Shown: piece after piece, positions 57,101 through 64,000 of the stretch
Position numbering within the stretch: the stretch's first letter is position 1
Layout: every line of letters starts with the position of its first letter
NCBI RefSeq assembly: GCF_009469695.1
Contig: NZ_SSSR01000006.1
Span: 62,001-126,000 of the forward strand
DNA length: 64,000 nt
Reading direction: 5' to 3'
Source of the DNA: Propionivibrio limicola
GTDB taxonomy: Bacteria > Pseudomonadota > Gammaproteobacteria > Burkholderiales > Rhodocyclaceae
The notes under the pieces: generated by a model
Databases searched by the model: none
Told to the model about the DNA's origin: nothing
Seen by the model: only the letters and a program-made list of their open reading frames with translations
Translations under genes and position numbers: made by a program

Positions 57101-60067
57101 AGCCCCGTTCATGAGATCACTGTTGCCCGAATTCAACCAGATGCCGCCGGTGTCGGTGGTCGGCAGGGAGAGGCTGTCATCGGTGCTCGCATTGCCCGTA
57201 ATCTGCACCTTGAGCATGCCGCCGTTCCAGCCGGCATCGCCATCGACATCGGTGATCGTGATGCCTGGAGCGATGGCGGTGGCGGTTTGTTCGGTGAACG
57301 CGGTGGTACCGCCGGCAGTGATGACGGGATCGTCATTGACCGGCGTGATGGCGATGGTGCGGGTATCGGTGGCAGACGCGGAATTTTTGTCGGTAGCAGT
57401 TACAGTCACCACGCGATCAGCAGTGCCGGGATTATCGCCCGTATTGCGATAACGCAGGGATTGCAGGGTTTCCTGGACGATGGCGTTGGTGGCGTTGCCG
57501 TCAAAGGTAATGGTCAGCTTCGTCCCGCCAGTGACCACGCCGCCGCTAACGGACAGATCGCCGACATCGACGCCACCCGCAAAAATATCCGTCCCGCTGA
57601 CGGTAATGGTCGTGCCGTCCCCATCCGTGTCGGAAATGCTGATCTCGTCGCTGGCTATGGCCCCGCTGGTGATCTGCACGTCCAGCTTGCCGCCGTTCCA
57701 GTCGGCATCGCCGTCCGCGTCACTGACCGTGCCCGCGGAGTCAATCACGATGGCCGAGGCGTTTTCGGTGTAGGAATGTGCTGTGTCGGCAAGGGAAATC
57801 GCGGGGGCTGCATTCGTGCTCTGAATATCCACAGAAGTCACGGCAGTTCCGGTCATCGCACCGCCATCGCCTTGTGAACCGCTGTTGCCGTCGTTGAATG
57901 ACCAGAGCAGATTCACGGTGCCTGCAGGCGAACCGGTATTGCTGTAGGCAATCTGTTGCATCACCCGATTAACCTTGTCGCTGGTCGAATTTGCGCCGAA
58001 ATTCAAGGTGAGTGTGCCGCCCGCGTTGGTGAACGTGCCGATATTCGTTCCATCGACAGTAAGTGTTCCGCTTGCCGCCGTAATCGAACTGAGTGTGCCC
58101 GTCGCGGAGAAAACATCCTGTGCGTTTGCCCCTCCCTGGCGGGAAAGTGTCAGCATCGAGCCGCTGTAGTTGTCTGAAGCGAAGCCGTTTGCGACGTCGG
58201 AAAGCTCGTAATCCAAGGCCTGCGCGTTGAGCTGGAGGGGGGCGTCGCCTACCGTATAGGTTAGCTTGCCAAAGGTACTATCTTGCGTGCCATCGGCGTT
58301 GAGGCGCGTGATCGCTGTTTTCCAGGTAGCCCAGTCTGCATTGCCGGAAAGACCTCCTACAACGATTTTTCCATCGCCCTGGATCGCAAATGCACTGGAA
58401 ATGTCCGAGCTGAAACCAAAATTGGTGGTGGCAATGCCATCGCCGTCAAAGCTGGTATCCAGGGTGCCGTTGGCGTTGTAGCGTGCCACTAGGAAATCGT
58501 TGTCCCAAGTTTCCAGGTTTTCGGCGAGCCCCGTGACCAGAACTTTGCCATCGTCGAACAGCTTGATGCCCGCTTCCACCCGGCTCGAATCCCAGCCTGG
58601 GACTACGGTGATGAGCTTGCCGTCGGTATCGAACGAGGTGTCCAGCTCGCCGGTGCTGGTGTATTTGGCTACGGCAACATCCCATCCACCGCCAGGGGTA
58701 TCGTTGTAAGCCAAACCTCCCACTGCGATGGAACCCGAAGTATTAACGCTGATCGTGATGGCCTGATCATTGCCGCTGCCAATGTCAGTCGTCACGATGC
58801 CATCGGTGTCGAACGTGGTATCAAGTGTGCCGTCCGTGTTCAGGCGCGCCACAGCAAACAAGGAACCGCCAGAAGACTGGCCCTTATCACCGGCAATCAG
58901 AATCTTGTCGTCGCTCTGCAGGGTCAGCCCGTGATAATTGCTGGAAGTTGCGTCCGGTATCGAGATATAGGCTTTGCCATCTCCGCTGAAGGTCGTATCC
59001 AGCGCGCCGGATGACGTGTATCGGGCAACTGCCATGTCATACACACCATCTGCCACCTTATGCTGACCGCCAACGACGATGCGCCCTTGCGAATCGATGG
59101 CAACGCTGATCCCGAAGTCGGAATCCGAACCCATGTCGGTAATCACTGTGCCGTTGGTGCCAAAGCTCGTATCTACCGAACCATCGGCATTGAAGCGCAT
59201 AAGGGCGAAATCGACGGAGCCGTAACTGCCATTATGAGAAATGCCGACGGCAATGACCTTGCCGTCGCTTTGCTGAACTGCGTTATAAAAACCCAGCGTA
59301 GTTCCGGTAGAGTGGCTCACGATGCCATCACCGCCACCATAAGTAGTATCGATGGTGCCGTCGGCATTGAGGCGCATCAGCGACAGGCTCTTGCTGCTGC
59401 CATCGCTGGTGGACTGGCTATTAGCGACCACCAGCAACTTGCCATCGCTTTGCACAAAAATGGATTTTGCATTGCTGGCGTAGGCTTCAACCTCGAAAAG
59501 GGCGGTGCCCGAGCCGGTGGCGACTACCGAGGGCGCAGTGTTGTTGGCCAATGTATCGCCGTAACCATCGAACGTGAGAACGTGATTGCCGATTTCGCCG
59601 TTCGTTGCTTCCAGCACCCAATCCCCTCCCTTGCCCACCGCACCAGTCAGATCATCCGACGCCGCCACATCCGCCCCCGTCGCCTGCGCGAGCTTGCCGA
59701 TGAAATCGAGGCCCGTCTGCCCCTGCGCCACATTGCAGCCATAGAGCAGCAGATCGCCCTCTTCGCTCAGCGACTGGCCGATGGCGGCGAGTTCCGTCGA
59801 GTGGCTTTGCAGCGTGGTTTCATCGAGCGTGAGCGCACCCAGTTGCAGCGAACCTTGCGCGCCGTGGGAGATGAGGTGGATGGCGTCGATGCCGCTACGC
59901 CCGGCAAGGACGGCGGCCATCTGCGCCAGGCCGTCACCCTCCGCATCGAGCACATGCACTTCCAGCGCGGGATCGAGCCCGGCGATCAGCGTGGCGTAGT
60001 CGGCCACGTTGCTTTCGATGAAGACGATTTCGGTGCGTTGGGTCATGGACAAGGTCGGGGTAGTCAT
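51188..60067 (-). CDS. Giant type I secreted RTX/adhesin-like repeat protein
   Basis: 2959 residues. Domains in order (approximate): DUF4347 (1-175, [20 protein letters not shown]); delta-60 repeats (190-600, units like [17 protein letters not shown]); VCBS/cadherin-like segments (750-1075); LamG-like (1076-1290); further cadherin-like units; autotransporter-type beta-strand repeats (1650-2050, units like [20 protein letters not shown]) closing with [17 protein letters not shown] near 2200; a cadherin module (2206-2306); RTX calcium-binding nonapeptides (2500-2590, e.g. [11 protein letters not shown]); DUF4214 (2636-2743); a short RTX run; and a second DUF4214 (2850-2940). There is no Sec signal, and the C-terminal type I signal is expected in the last residues. 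It is probably a large adhesin or surface-layer-like protein exported by the ABC system at 62504. Confidence 0.9.
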   Translation of the reverse strand: MTTPTLSMTQRTEIVFIESNVADYATLIAGLDPALEVHVLDAEGDGLAQMAAVLAGRSGIDAIHLISHGAQGSLQLGALTLDETTLQSHSTELAAIGQSLSEEGDLLLYGCNVAQGQTGLDFIGKLAQATGADVAASDDLTGAVGKGGDWVLEATNGEIGNHVLTFDGYGDTLANNTAPSVVATGSGTALFEVEAYASNAKSIFVQSDGKLLVVANSQSTSDGSSKSLSLMRLNADGTIDTTYGGGDGIVSHSTGTTLGFYNAVQQSDGKVIAVGISHNGSYGSVDFALMRFNADGSVDTSFGTNGTVITDMGSDSDFGISVAIDSQGRIVVGGQHKVADGVYDMAVARYTSSGALDTTFSGDGKAYISIPDATSSNYHGLTLQSDDKILIAGDKGQSSGGSLFAVARLNTDGTLDTTFDTDGIVTTDIGSGNDQAITISVNTSGSIAVGGLAYNDTPGGGWDVAVAKYTSTGELDTSFDTDGKLITVVPGWDSSRVEAGIKLFDDGKVLVTGLAENLETWDNDFLVARYNANGTLDTSFDGDGIATTNFGFSSDISSAFAIQGDGKIVVGGLSGNADWATWKTAITRLNADGTQDSTFGKLTYTVGDAPLQLNAQALDYELSDVANGFASDNYSGSMLTLSRQGGANAQDVFSATGTLSSITAASGTLTVDGTNIGTFTNAGGTLTLNFGANSTSDKVNRVMQQIAYSNTGSPAGTVNLLWSFNDGNSGSQGDGGAMTGTAVTSVDIQSTNAAPAISLADTAHSYTENASAIVIDSAGTVSDADGDADWNGGKLDVQITSGAIASDEISISDTDGDGTTITVSGTDIFAGGVDVGDLSVSGGVVTGGTKLTITFDGNATNAIVQETLQSLRYRNTGDNPGTADRVVTVTATDKNSASATDTRTIAITPVNDDPVITAGGTTAFTEQTATAIAPGITITDVDGDAGWNGGMLKVQITGNASTDDSLSLPTTDTGGIWLNSGNSDLMNGATKIGSASATSVSGGTEWIFTFNGSATTALVQSVARAVLFDNDSDEPAAADRTISFSATDNAGGSNSATQTVTVTPVNDAPQVTNTADPALQFSGALTSYAQFPDVDASIVASQAVTMEGWVYFSNLTGVQFIASGGNAGLLNHLELHTNGAALRFIPTQNAFFDTGNVLTAGQWTHIAATYNATTDVAEIYINGTKVAATDASATADSALQDGTGYTLGKRSDNTYPLSGSIAEFRLWSDVRTADQIRNNMNVSLTGGEDSLVSLWKLNEATGTSLADSSGNHFDGTANSANWTTRAVSGGLAVNYTEGAAPVSLFSGATVSTVESGQSIIALTLTVTNVSDTTERLAIDGSTIDLVNGTSGTTTTNGVTYNVTVAAGTATVTLSKAAGLTAEQTAVLINGITYSNSSDGPATASPRVVTLTTLQDNGGGSDTATLAFASTVTVIGTNDAPTDIALSASSISTFDANDTTIGTLSTTDVDGPAASYTIVSVNGETSGATFDLFNVSGTALRATTPSTLTADSYTLVVRSDDGSGGTFDKTLTLTASSSLVVTTNSDSGDDATTGSTYAAELADGSGLSLREVLALASAGNKTVGFSAALNGQTITLGSSVTVPTATTLDADDAGSLTIGGQSLALASALTVTNGVGDQLTINSALTGTGSSLTKTGAGTLVLSGTNTYSGTTTVSGGTLQTNSLGSTSGLNLDGSTLKTHSTSLSSNAAIAVGGSGGTFDLSNGSMFLSGVVSGSGALIVNSTNAGNVIRLGANNTYSGGTTLNGGILDLASNTAIGFGALTVNGGKIRSTTSDFTLGNNLILGGTLTMSGSYALTFNGTVDLGGATRTINNSLVTPALTLNGAVSNGNLVVSNQSGGSLVLAGNNSYASTTISAGTLSIAGDANLGSGSVALDGSTSKLQVTGAGTIDNAFSLNNAGAVISNANDVVLSGELSGTGNLNKEGSGTLTLTGTNTFIGATSVAAGVLSISADANLGAGQVSLANSTTLQVTGNTTIDNAMALNGSTTVTTDATVTLSGVISGTGSMSKQGTGVLELSGNNTFTGTTTVSGGKLTLTGSLTSAVSVDSGATFDGSGTNTATVTVQSGGTLGINGSATEDLATGDLTLASGATFIAEIGGASARTGYDQLKVTGAVNLTGATLSASIINSFVPTADNSFILIDNDGADAVVGTFAGLAEGATVTVSGRQFTISYVGGTGNDVVLTTSNTAPVITSNGGGATATLSVAENATTVTTVTATDAENNTLTYSISGGADAAKFAINATTGALSFISAPDYETPADADANNSYTVQVTASDGNGGTGVQTITVNVTDVSEGGGGSSTPNPAPVTGTVDGVSVSQQTVTTPGTGTVQQVVTVPTITETRTEDLSTPHDELADIPIGPTGTADALEAALPVGAGLQATIASSPLAPTQVQTELAASLAQYEASEQAALTQLGDFLDALPEDTTVITGTLAPTYSGDSSIPPTIVITGDAGASGHANALVIDVSQLPAGTILQLDDIDFAIIVGSATLRGGEGQNYVVGGEGTQNILLGADDDILYGGAGDDIIGSASGDDYLDGGDGNDFVYGGIGNDTVIGGTEDDILLGGRSDEGEWQFFLKDGQIVAQHTTVQVNAQAWETVAPDALNTTLADLGFANASADRLENLVLLYDAAFGRAPDLAGLSYWATGELSIDEIAHAFMGSAEWQQTIGTLDDRSYVEQLYLNVLDRAGEDAGVDYWLAQLDGSANTALTREDLFKAFASSEEHRSAVQTGNGFVLGTQINASEQNWIINSGDDILDGGAGDDLIYGGDGIDTIRYDGNVSDYQFRLGSDGLIRVVDTASGDIDVISGVEYGAFADGTVDITFTQADTAVLEDVALLYHVVLGRAADTEGLAYWTGGNLDLTGMASSFVASAEFAATYGTQNDADFVTMLYQNVLERAPDAAGQTYWEDYLTTHSHAELVACWVEAPEVISLYFGNANDGLWLA

Positions 60068-60479
60068 GATCGGTCTCGCGGTTGAAACGGGTTGAAAATT
60101 GGATAAGGCTGGAGCAGGGAACAGGTTCGGGTGATCGCCGAAAATGTTAATAGGTCCCAGCAGCGGCTTCGGCTGTCAATTCTCGATTCCGGCCTGATCT
60201 GGCGTGTGGTTGAGTTGTTCCCGAAAGGTTTCAACGGGAATTCCTCCTGTTCCGAGAAGACATGAGCGAAGAACTCGCATAACGAAAACCTTCCAGAAGG
60301 TCAAAATATACCACTGGGGTGTTGTTGCGCGTCGAATTTATACCCAATGACTTTAACCACGCTTCATGCCTGTGGTGGCCGACTGAAGTGGGGTAGGCGG
60401 TTGATTCGGAAGCTGTTTGTCTATGCGCTAATGCACGGGCAGACAAAAGGGGAGGGGGATGGGTGGAGCGGCTGCAAGC
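60068..60479. other. Intergenic region upstream of the giant gene
   Basis: About 410 bp without a convincing gene. A minus-strand ORF of 71 codons (60231-60446) has no recognisable features. A weak minus-strand promoter (TTGACC at 60304-60299, 17-bp gap, TATGCG at 60281-60276) could drive the giant gene with a leader of about 200 bases. The region is richer in A and T than its surroundings. Confidence 0.4.
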
Positions 60480-61019
60480 TCAGTGCAACAAGGGGGATGT
60501 TTGCACTGAGGCCGTGCGTGCTTGCGCCATCCAGTCGGGCCAGAAGTCGGCCGCCCAGCCCGCCGTCCGGTACAGCCGATACAACACATCGAGCCACTGC
60601 CGTAGCGGCAAGGGCGAGAGCACGAGGAATGCCGGCATGGCATGGTCGCCGCCTCCCGCGCTGCGGAAGGTCAGCCTGACATTCTGCGGTGTTGCATTGA
60701 TGTTGACCTCCTGCACGAGGCAAGAGCGATTTTGCGCGTGAGGCGGCACCGGCGGTTGCGGGGTGAGTGAGGCAATCGCCGCCTGTTGGGCAAAATCCTG
60801 CCGGATTTCGGCATCGAGACGGCCCCCCGTTTGCTGTTCCAGCCAGCCGAGCAGGTGGGGCATCAGGCGGCCCAGCAAGCGCTGGGTCAGCCACAGCGCG
60901 ACGGTTTGACCCTGGTTCGTCTCCCCCGTCAGCCGAATCCGGTCTTCGGCCGCAATGTATTCGGAAGTGATGCGCTGAAGTTGGGCGACGCCGGACTGAT
61001 CCTCAGATGAAATTGCCAA
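60480..61019 (-). CDS. Unrecognised protein of the SapC/type I secretion cluster
   Basis: 179 residues from a TTG start that overlaps the SapC-family gene by 17 bases. GGGGGAG lies nine bases upstream of that TTG, and no better start is seen. The sequence shows no signal peptide or membrane segment. It has a region rich in Trp and Leu (VALWLTQRLLGRLMPHLLGW), a Pro-rich link (SLTPQPPVPPHA) and a C-terminal half with beta character (LVQEVNINATPQNVRLTFRS). I do not recognise the family. Its position suggests a cytoplasmic accessory of export or assembly of the giant protein (inference). Confidence 0.65.
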   Translation of the reverse strand: MAISSEDQSGVAQLQRITSEYIAAEDRIRLTGETNQGQTVALWLTQRLLGRLMPHLLGWLEQQTGGRLDAEIRQDFAQQAAIASLTPQPPVPPHAQNRSCLVQEVNINATPQNVRLTFRSAGGGDHAMPAFLVLSPLPLRQWLDVLYRLYRTAGWAADFWPDWMAQARTASVQTSPLLH

Positions 61020-61812
61020 AGCGGATGACTCCCCCGTGATTCAGGAATTCAAGGTCAAGATCCTCGCCGGAAAATGGCAATACAGAAGTGAGTGATTGTG
61101 CAACCTGCTGGAGAGCCTGCGTCCGCTGGCGCGCCAAAGCCGCCAGTTTTTGCAGATTCTGCATCGATAGCAACTGGCAATAGGCGACGGGCAACGCCCC
61201 GGCCTGGCGCAGTTCCTCAAAAGCGGCGGGCGCGAGGGCGTTCAGCGCGGCCTCATCAACGCGGAACAGCCCGGCGATTTTTTCCTCCCCGTTGTCGCTC
61301 TGCACCCTGACCGGCCACGGCTGGATGAGATCGTGCTTCTCCAGTACGCCACAGACGCGCTGGGTAAGCTGGCGATTCTGTTCAACCTGCGTCAGAAAAT
61401 TGATGACATTTCTTACGTCGGGCGACGGCTGACCATCGTCGCCGAGGATGGGCGTTCCATCCGTCTCCTGCAGGCGCGGCGAGCTCTCATCGACGCACAG
61501 AACCTGTTTTCCGTCCGCTGTATTGGCCAGCGCGAAGGGATGTCCGCGGTAGGCCGCCGGGACGTAGTCGGCCAGCCAGCGGCCGTCCGGCGCCACGAAA
61601 AGATTGCTGCCCGGCCGGAAATCGAGCACTGCAACGGGGGCGAAGTGCTCGCCTTGCCGGACGAAGGCGATGGCAAAGGCCATGGCCGCCCTGGCCAGCT
61701 CGGCCGCAACGAGCGGCACAACCGCCTCCTGTGCTGCAAACCCAAAGTCGGCCGACGGTTGCCAGTGCCGATTGGCATGGCGTTCGCGGGAAACGGGATG
61801 ATAGTCAGGCAT
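61003..61812 (-). CDS. SapC family protein
   Basis: 269 residues resembling the SapC family, named after a Caulobacter protein linked to the S-layer. Seen: the His-rich start YHPVSRERHANRHWQPSADF, EAVVPLVAAELARAAMAFAI with AFVRQGEHFAPVAVLDFRPG, the conserved NLFVAPDGRWLADYVPAAYR GHPF region (split here for length), and VLCVDESSPRLQETDGTPIL. No signal peptide is present. SapC genes often lie near type I secreted surface proteins, but the molecular role is not settled. GGAGA precedes the ATG. It is second in the run DUF6447-SapC-unknown, transcribed toward the giant gene. Confidence 0.85.
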   Translation of the reverse strand: MPDYHPVSRERHANRHWQPSADFGFAAQEAVVPLVAAELARAAMAFAIAFVRQGEHFAPVAVLDFRPGSNLFVAPDGRWLADYVPAAYRGHPFALANTADGKQVLCVDESSPRLQETDGTPILGDDGQPSPDVRNVINFLTQVEQNRQLTQRVCGVLEKHDLIQPWPVRVQSDNGEEKIAGLFRVDEAALNALAPAAFEELRQAGALPVAYCQLLSMQNLQKLAALARQRTQALQQVAQSLTSVLPFSGEDLDLEFLNHGGVIRFGNFI

Positions 61813-61911
61813 CGGAACATCTCCGGTCGGCGCCGGCCGGGAGCGAACCGGAATCAGGCGATCCGGTGCCAGTCAATGAGGCTGTGCGCGTGCCGGCCGG
61901 AATAATAAGGG

Positions 61912-62139
61912 TCAGGAAAATTTCAGCGTTTCACTTTTCTGGGCTTGCTCGACGGGAGAAGGCAGAGCCTGCAGGAGAGCACGGCTGTAGGCGTTTCTGG
62001 CCGTTCTTGCAATCGCCAGCTGGGCCTGCAGCCGCTGGATTTCGGCATCGGTCACCCGCAGGGAAGCCAGTTGGGCCTTCGCCTCGTCGCTGAGTTGGTC
62101 CAGGTCATAGTCCTGGTTGTCGATTTTGATCGTCGGCAT
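61912..62139 (-). CDS. Small DUF6447-like protein
   Basis: 75 residues: PTIKIDNQDYDLDQLSDEAK, then a helical part AQLASLRVTDAEIQRLQAQL likely to form a coiled coil. It resembles the small DUF6447 proteins found beside type I secretion genes. The assignment is from memory of the family pattern, and function is unknown. AAGGATCC lies just upstream of the ATG. It is 99 bp ahead of the SapC-family gene on the same strand and divergent from the ABC exporter. Confidence 0.75.
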   Translation of the reverse strand: MPTIKIDNQDYDLDQLSDEAKAQLASLRVTDAEIQRLQAQLAIARTARNAYSRALLQALPSPVEQAQKSETLKFS

Positions 62140-62503
62140 ATCGGATCCTTTTCAAGTCGTGAAAGCCATTTCGTCGCACGAAACGGAGATCGCCATCCTG
62201 TTGGCGCATGCGGCCCGCCGCCAGGGGCGCCGCGTCGTAACGGGCATCGCGTAGCGGGGGAGCCGGGACCGCGCATTATGCCAATCTTTGCGCCGGAGGA
62301 AAAACGGATTGTCCCTGCAAAGACGGCCTATCGTCGGGGAGGAAGGCATCACGCCCGACAGGCTTAGTGACATTTGTCACATCGAGGAGGATAATCGCCG
62401 TCCTGTTGTCATTGCCGCAGTCGATGCCTCGCTGCGCAGCTTCTCTTGCCGGATCGAACGAGCATGTCGCTCTCGGCTGGCGTTACTGGAGTTACTCGTC
62501 TAT
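62140..62503. other. Divergent control region of the type I secretion cluster
   Basis: 364 bp between the DUF6447-like gene and the ABC exporter, with no convincing gene. It contains the CRP-like palindrome at 62366-62381 and a GATAAT at 62390-62395 that could be a plus-strand -10 box. It presumably holds promoters for both directions. Confidence 0.55.
62366..62381. promoter_or_regulatory. CRP/FNR-family binding-site candidate
   Basis: AGTGACATTTGTCACA matches the CRP half-site pair TGTGA-N6-TCACA at 9 of 10 positions, with perfect GTGACA/TGTCAC arms. It lies 122 bp before the exporter start. Its distance to the GATAAT box does not fit classic activation, so repression or use by a different promoter is possible. 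Confidence 0.45.
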
Positions 62504-64000
62504 ATGAAAAACCGGTTTTCAGGCCGTTCCGAGATCGCGGCGGCGATTTGGGCGTTACGTCGTCCGTTCTACGTGGCGGGCGGATTCAGCTTCGTCATCA
62601 ACATGCTGATGCTCATGCCCACCATCTACATGCTGCAGATGTACGACCGCGTGCTCGGCAGTCGCAACGAAGTCACGCTGTACATGATTACCCTGATCAC
62701 GCTCGCGCTGTACCTGCTGCTGGCCGGGCTCGAATGGGTGCGCTCCCGGGTGCTGGTCCATGTCGGCGCCAACTTTGACAAGGCGCTGAACAGCCGTGTT
62801 TTCAATGCGGCATTTGAAACCAACCTGAACAGTGCCGGCTCGAATGCCGGCCAGGCGCTTGCCGACCTGACCAACGTGCGCCAGTTCATCACCGGCAACG
62901 GCATCTTTGCCTTCTTTGACGCGCCCTGGTTCCCGATCTACCTGGCGGTCATCTTCGTGCTGCATCCGGTACTCGGCTGGTTCTCGATTGCCGGCGCAAT
63001 CATTGCCATCTCGCTGACCCTGATCAACGAACTTGCCACGCGCGGCCCCCTGGCCCAGGCCAACCAGGCCGCCATCGTCTCCAACGCCTTCGCCACCAAC
63101 AACCTCAAGAACGCCGAAGTCATCCAGGCCATGGGCATGCTCGACAACCTGCGTGCCCGCTGGTACAAGCGCTATCAAGACCTGCTTGCGCTGCAGACCA
63201 TCGCCAGCGGCCGCGCCGGGATGATCAGCGCCTGCAGCAAATTCTTCCGAATCGCGCAACAGTCCCTGATTCTCGGCTTGGGCGCCTATCTCGTGATCAA
63301 GGGCGAAATGTCGGCCAGCGGCATGATCGCCGGCTCCATCCTGATGGGGCGCGCGCTGGCTCCGGTCGATCTGCTGATCTCCTCGTGGCGCGGCCTGATC
63401 TCCGCCCGGGTTGCCTTCACGCGCCTTGAGGAAATGTTGAACAAGTATCCCGTGTCGGCAGAAACCATGCAGCTTCCCGCACCCAAGGGGAACCTGTCGG
63501 TCGAGGCCGTCGTGGCCATGGCGCCGGGCGGCAAGACGCCGATCCTCAAGGGGGTCTCGTTCGCGCTGGCGCAGGGAGAAGCCATGGCGCTCATCGGCCC
63601 CAGCGCTTCCGGAAAATCCACGCTTGCCCGACTGCTCGTCGGCGTCTGGCCCGCGATGAACGGAAAAGTGCGGCTCGACGGCGCGGACGTCTATGCGTGG
63701 AACAAGCTCGAACTCGGCCCGCATATCGGCTACCTGCCGCAGGACGTCGAACTGTTCGACGGCACGATCGCCGAAAACATCGCCCGCTTCGGCGAGATCG
63801 ACCACGAAAAGGTGATCGACGCCGCCCAGATGACCGGCGTGCACGAAATGATCCTCCGCTTCCCGCAAGGCTACGACACGCCGATTGGCGTCGGCGGCAG
63901 CTTCCTGTCGGGCGGGCAGCGGCAGCGCATCGCGCTCGCCCGCGCCGTGTATGGGCATCCCTCGCTCGTCGTGCTCGACGAGCCGAACGCCAGCCTCGAC
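62504..64000 (+). CDS. Type I secretion ABC transporter, PrtD/HlyB-like (3' end outside window)
   Basis: 499 residues are visible and the frame is open to the last base. The N-terminal membrane domain has two early segments (FYVAGGFSFVINMLMLMPTI, LITLALYLLLAGLEWV) and then IFAFFDAPWFPIYLAVIFVL, the pattern of PrtD-type exporters of proteases, lipases and RTX proteins; there is no N-terminal C39 peptidase-like domain. The ATPase has Walker A GPSASGKST (365-373), signature LSGGQRQRIALARAV (from 468) and Walker B VVLDEPNASLD at the window end. It should export the giant protein at 51188-60067 with a membrane-fusion protein, probably encoded next, and a TolC-type channel. A GGAG lies 12 bases before the ATG. 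Confidence 0.93.
   Translation, partial: MKNRFSGRSEIAAAIWALRRPFYVAGGFSFVINMLMLMPTIYMLQMYDRVLGSRNEVTLYMITLITLALYLLLAGLEWVRSRVLVHVGANFDKALNSRVFNAAFETNLNSAGSNAGQALADLTNVRQFITGNGIFAFFDAPWFPIYLAVIFVLHPVLGWFSIAGAIIAISLTLINELATRGPLAQANQAAIVSNAFATNNLKNAEVIQAMGMLDNLRARWYKRYQDLLALQTIASGRAGMISACSKFFRIAQQSLILGLGAYLVIKGEMSASGMIAGSILMGRALAPVDLLISSWRGLISARVAFTRLEEMLNKYPVSAETMQLPAPKGNLSVEAVVAMAPGGKTPILKGVSFALAQGEAMALIGPSASGKSTLARLLVGVWPAMNGKVRLDGADVYAWNKLELGPHIGYLPQDVELFDGTIAENIARFGEIDHEKVIDAAQMTGVHEMILRFPQGYDTPIGVGGSFLSGGQRQRIALARAVYGHPSLVVLDEPNASLD

Noticed and set aside
55919-57877. 652-codon plus-strand ORF inside the giant gene
   Set aside because: Lies wholly opposite the repeat protein; its long opening reflects low stop density opposite Thr/Gly/Asp-rich repeats.
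60231-60446. 71-codon minus-strand ORF upstream of the giant gene
   Set aside because: No recognisable motif or convincing start signal, and the composition is like non-coding DNA.

Overview
The window looks like chromosomal DNA of a GC-rich Gram-negative bacterium, most likely a betaproteobacterium of the Rhodocyclales type. This is inferred from gene content and codon bias: waaA/waaC, a PIMT-TolC pair, NorR-RIC control from a sigma-54 promoter, a DctPQM TRAP system, and REP-like and CACCAAG-type hairpin repeats. No rRNA, tRNA, CRISPR array or insertion sequence was seen. Genes are dense and mostly in short overlapping operons.

Layout. 1-2311: end of a MacB-like permease, a Fic-domain protein with a degenerate active site, and a small VOC protein. 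2360-6822: first half of a carbohydrate locus (FGGY kinase, FucI-fold isomerase, DHDPS-family lyase). 6875-10930: a nitric-oxide response module (norR divergent from ric, a PAS-only protein and a sulfur PLP enzyme) with three NorR-type sites and a sigma-54 promoter. 11044-17384: second half of the carbohydrate locus (FruR/Cra-like LacI regulator, TRAP transporter, ribokinase, second DHDPS-family lyase). 17464-18663: an orphan AAA ATPase. 18925-24762: housekeeping genes (D,D-carboxypeptidase, D-amino-acid aminotransferase, ybeD, lipB, lipA, nfo) and a DUF4392 gene. 25048-28311: a glutamate/aspartate-type ABC transporter (gltIJKL). 28530-37907: six signalling genes rich in HD-GYP, EAL, receiver, histidine kinase and Hpt domains. 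38360-41197: TetR regulator, PIMT-like methyltransferase, TolC-family protein. 41163-51137: envelope sugar genes (waaA, waaC, rfbBDAC with an embedded periplasmic-type DNA ligase, manC, manB). 51188-64000: a type I secretion locus with a 2959-residue RTX/adhesin-like protein, three small genes including a SapC-family member, and a divergent PrtD-type ABC exporter cut by the window end.

How the parts fit. Both halves of the carbohydrate locus carry a similar 16-bp Cra-like operator just downstream of a good sigma-70 promoter (2389-2404 and 16382-16397). The LacI-family protein at 11044-12069 may therefore control both, although the NO-response module lies between them. The two signalling operons converge at 32671/32674 and look like a phosphorelay coupled to c-di-GMP breakdown. 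The last 13 kb appears devoted to making and exporting one very large surface or secreted protein. The best candidates for little-described biology are the carbohydrate pathway with its two atypical DHDPS-family enzymes, and the SapC/DUF6447/unknown trio beside the giant type I substrate.
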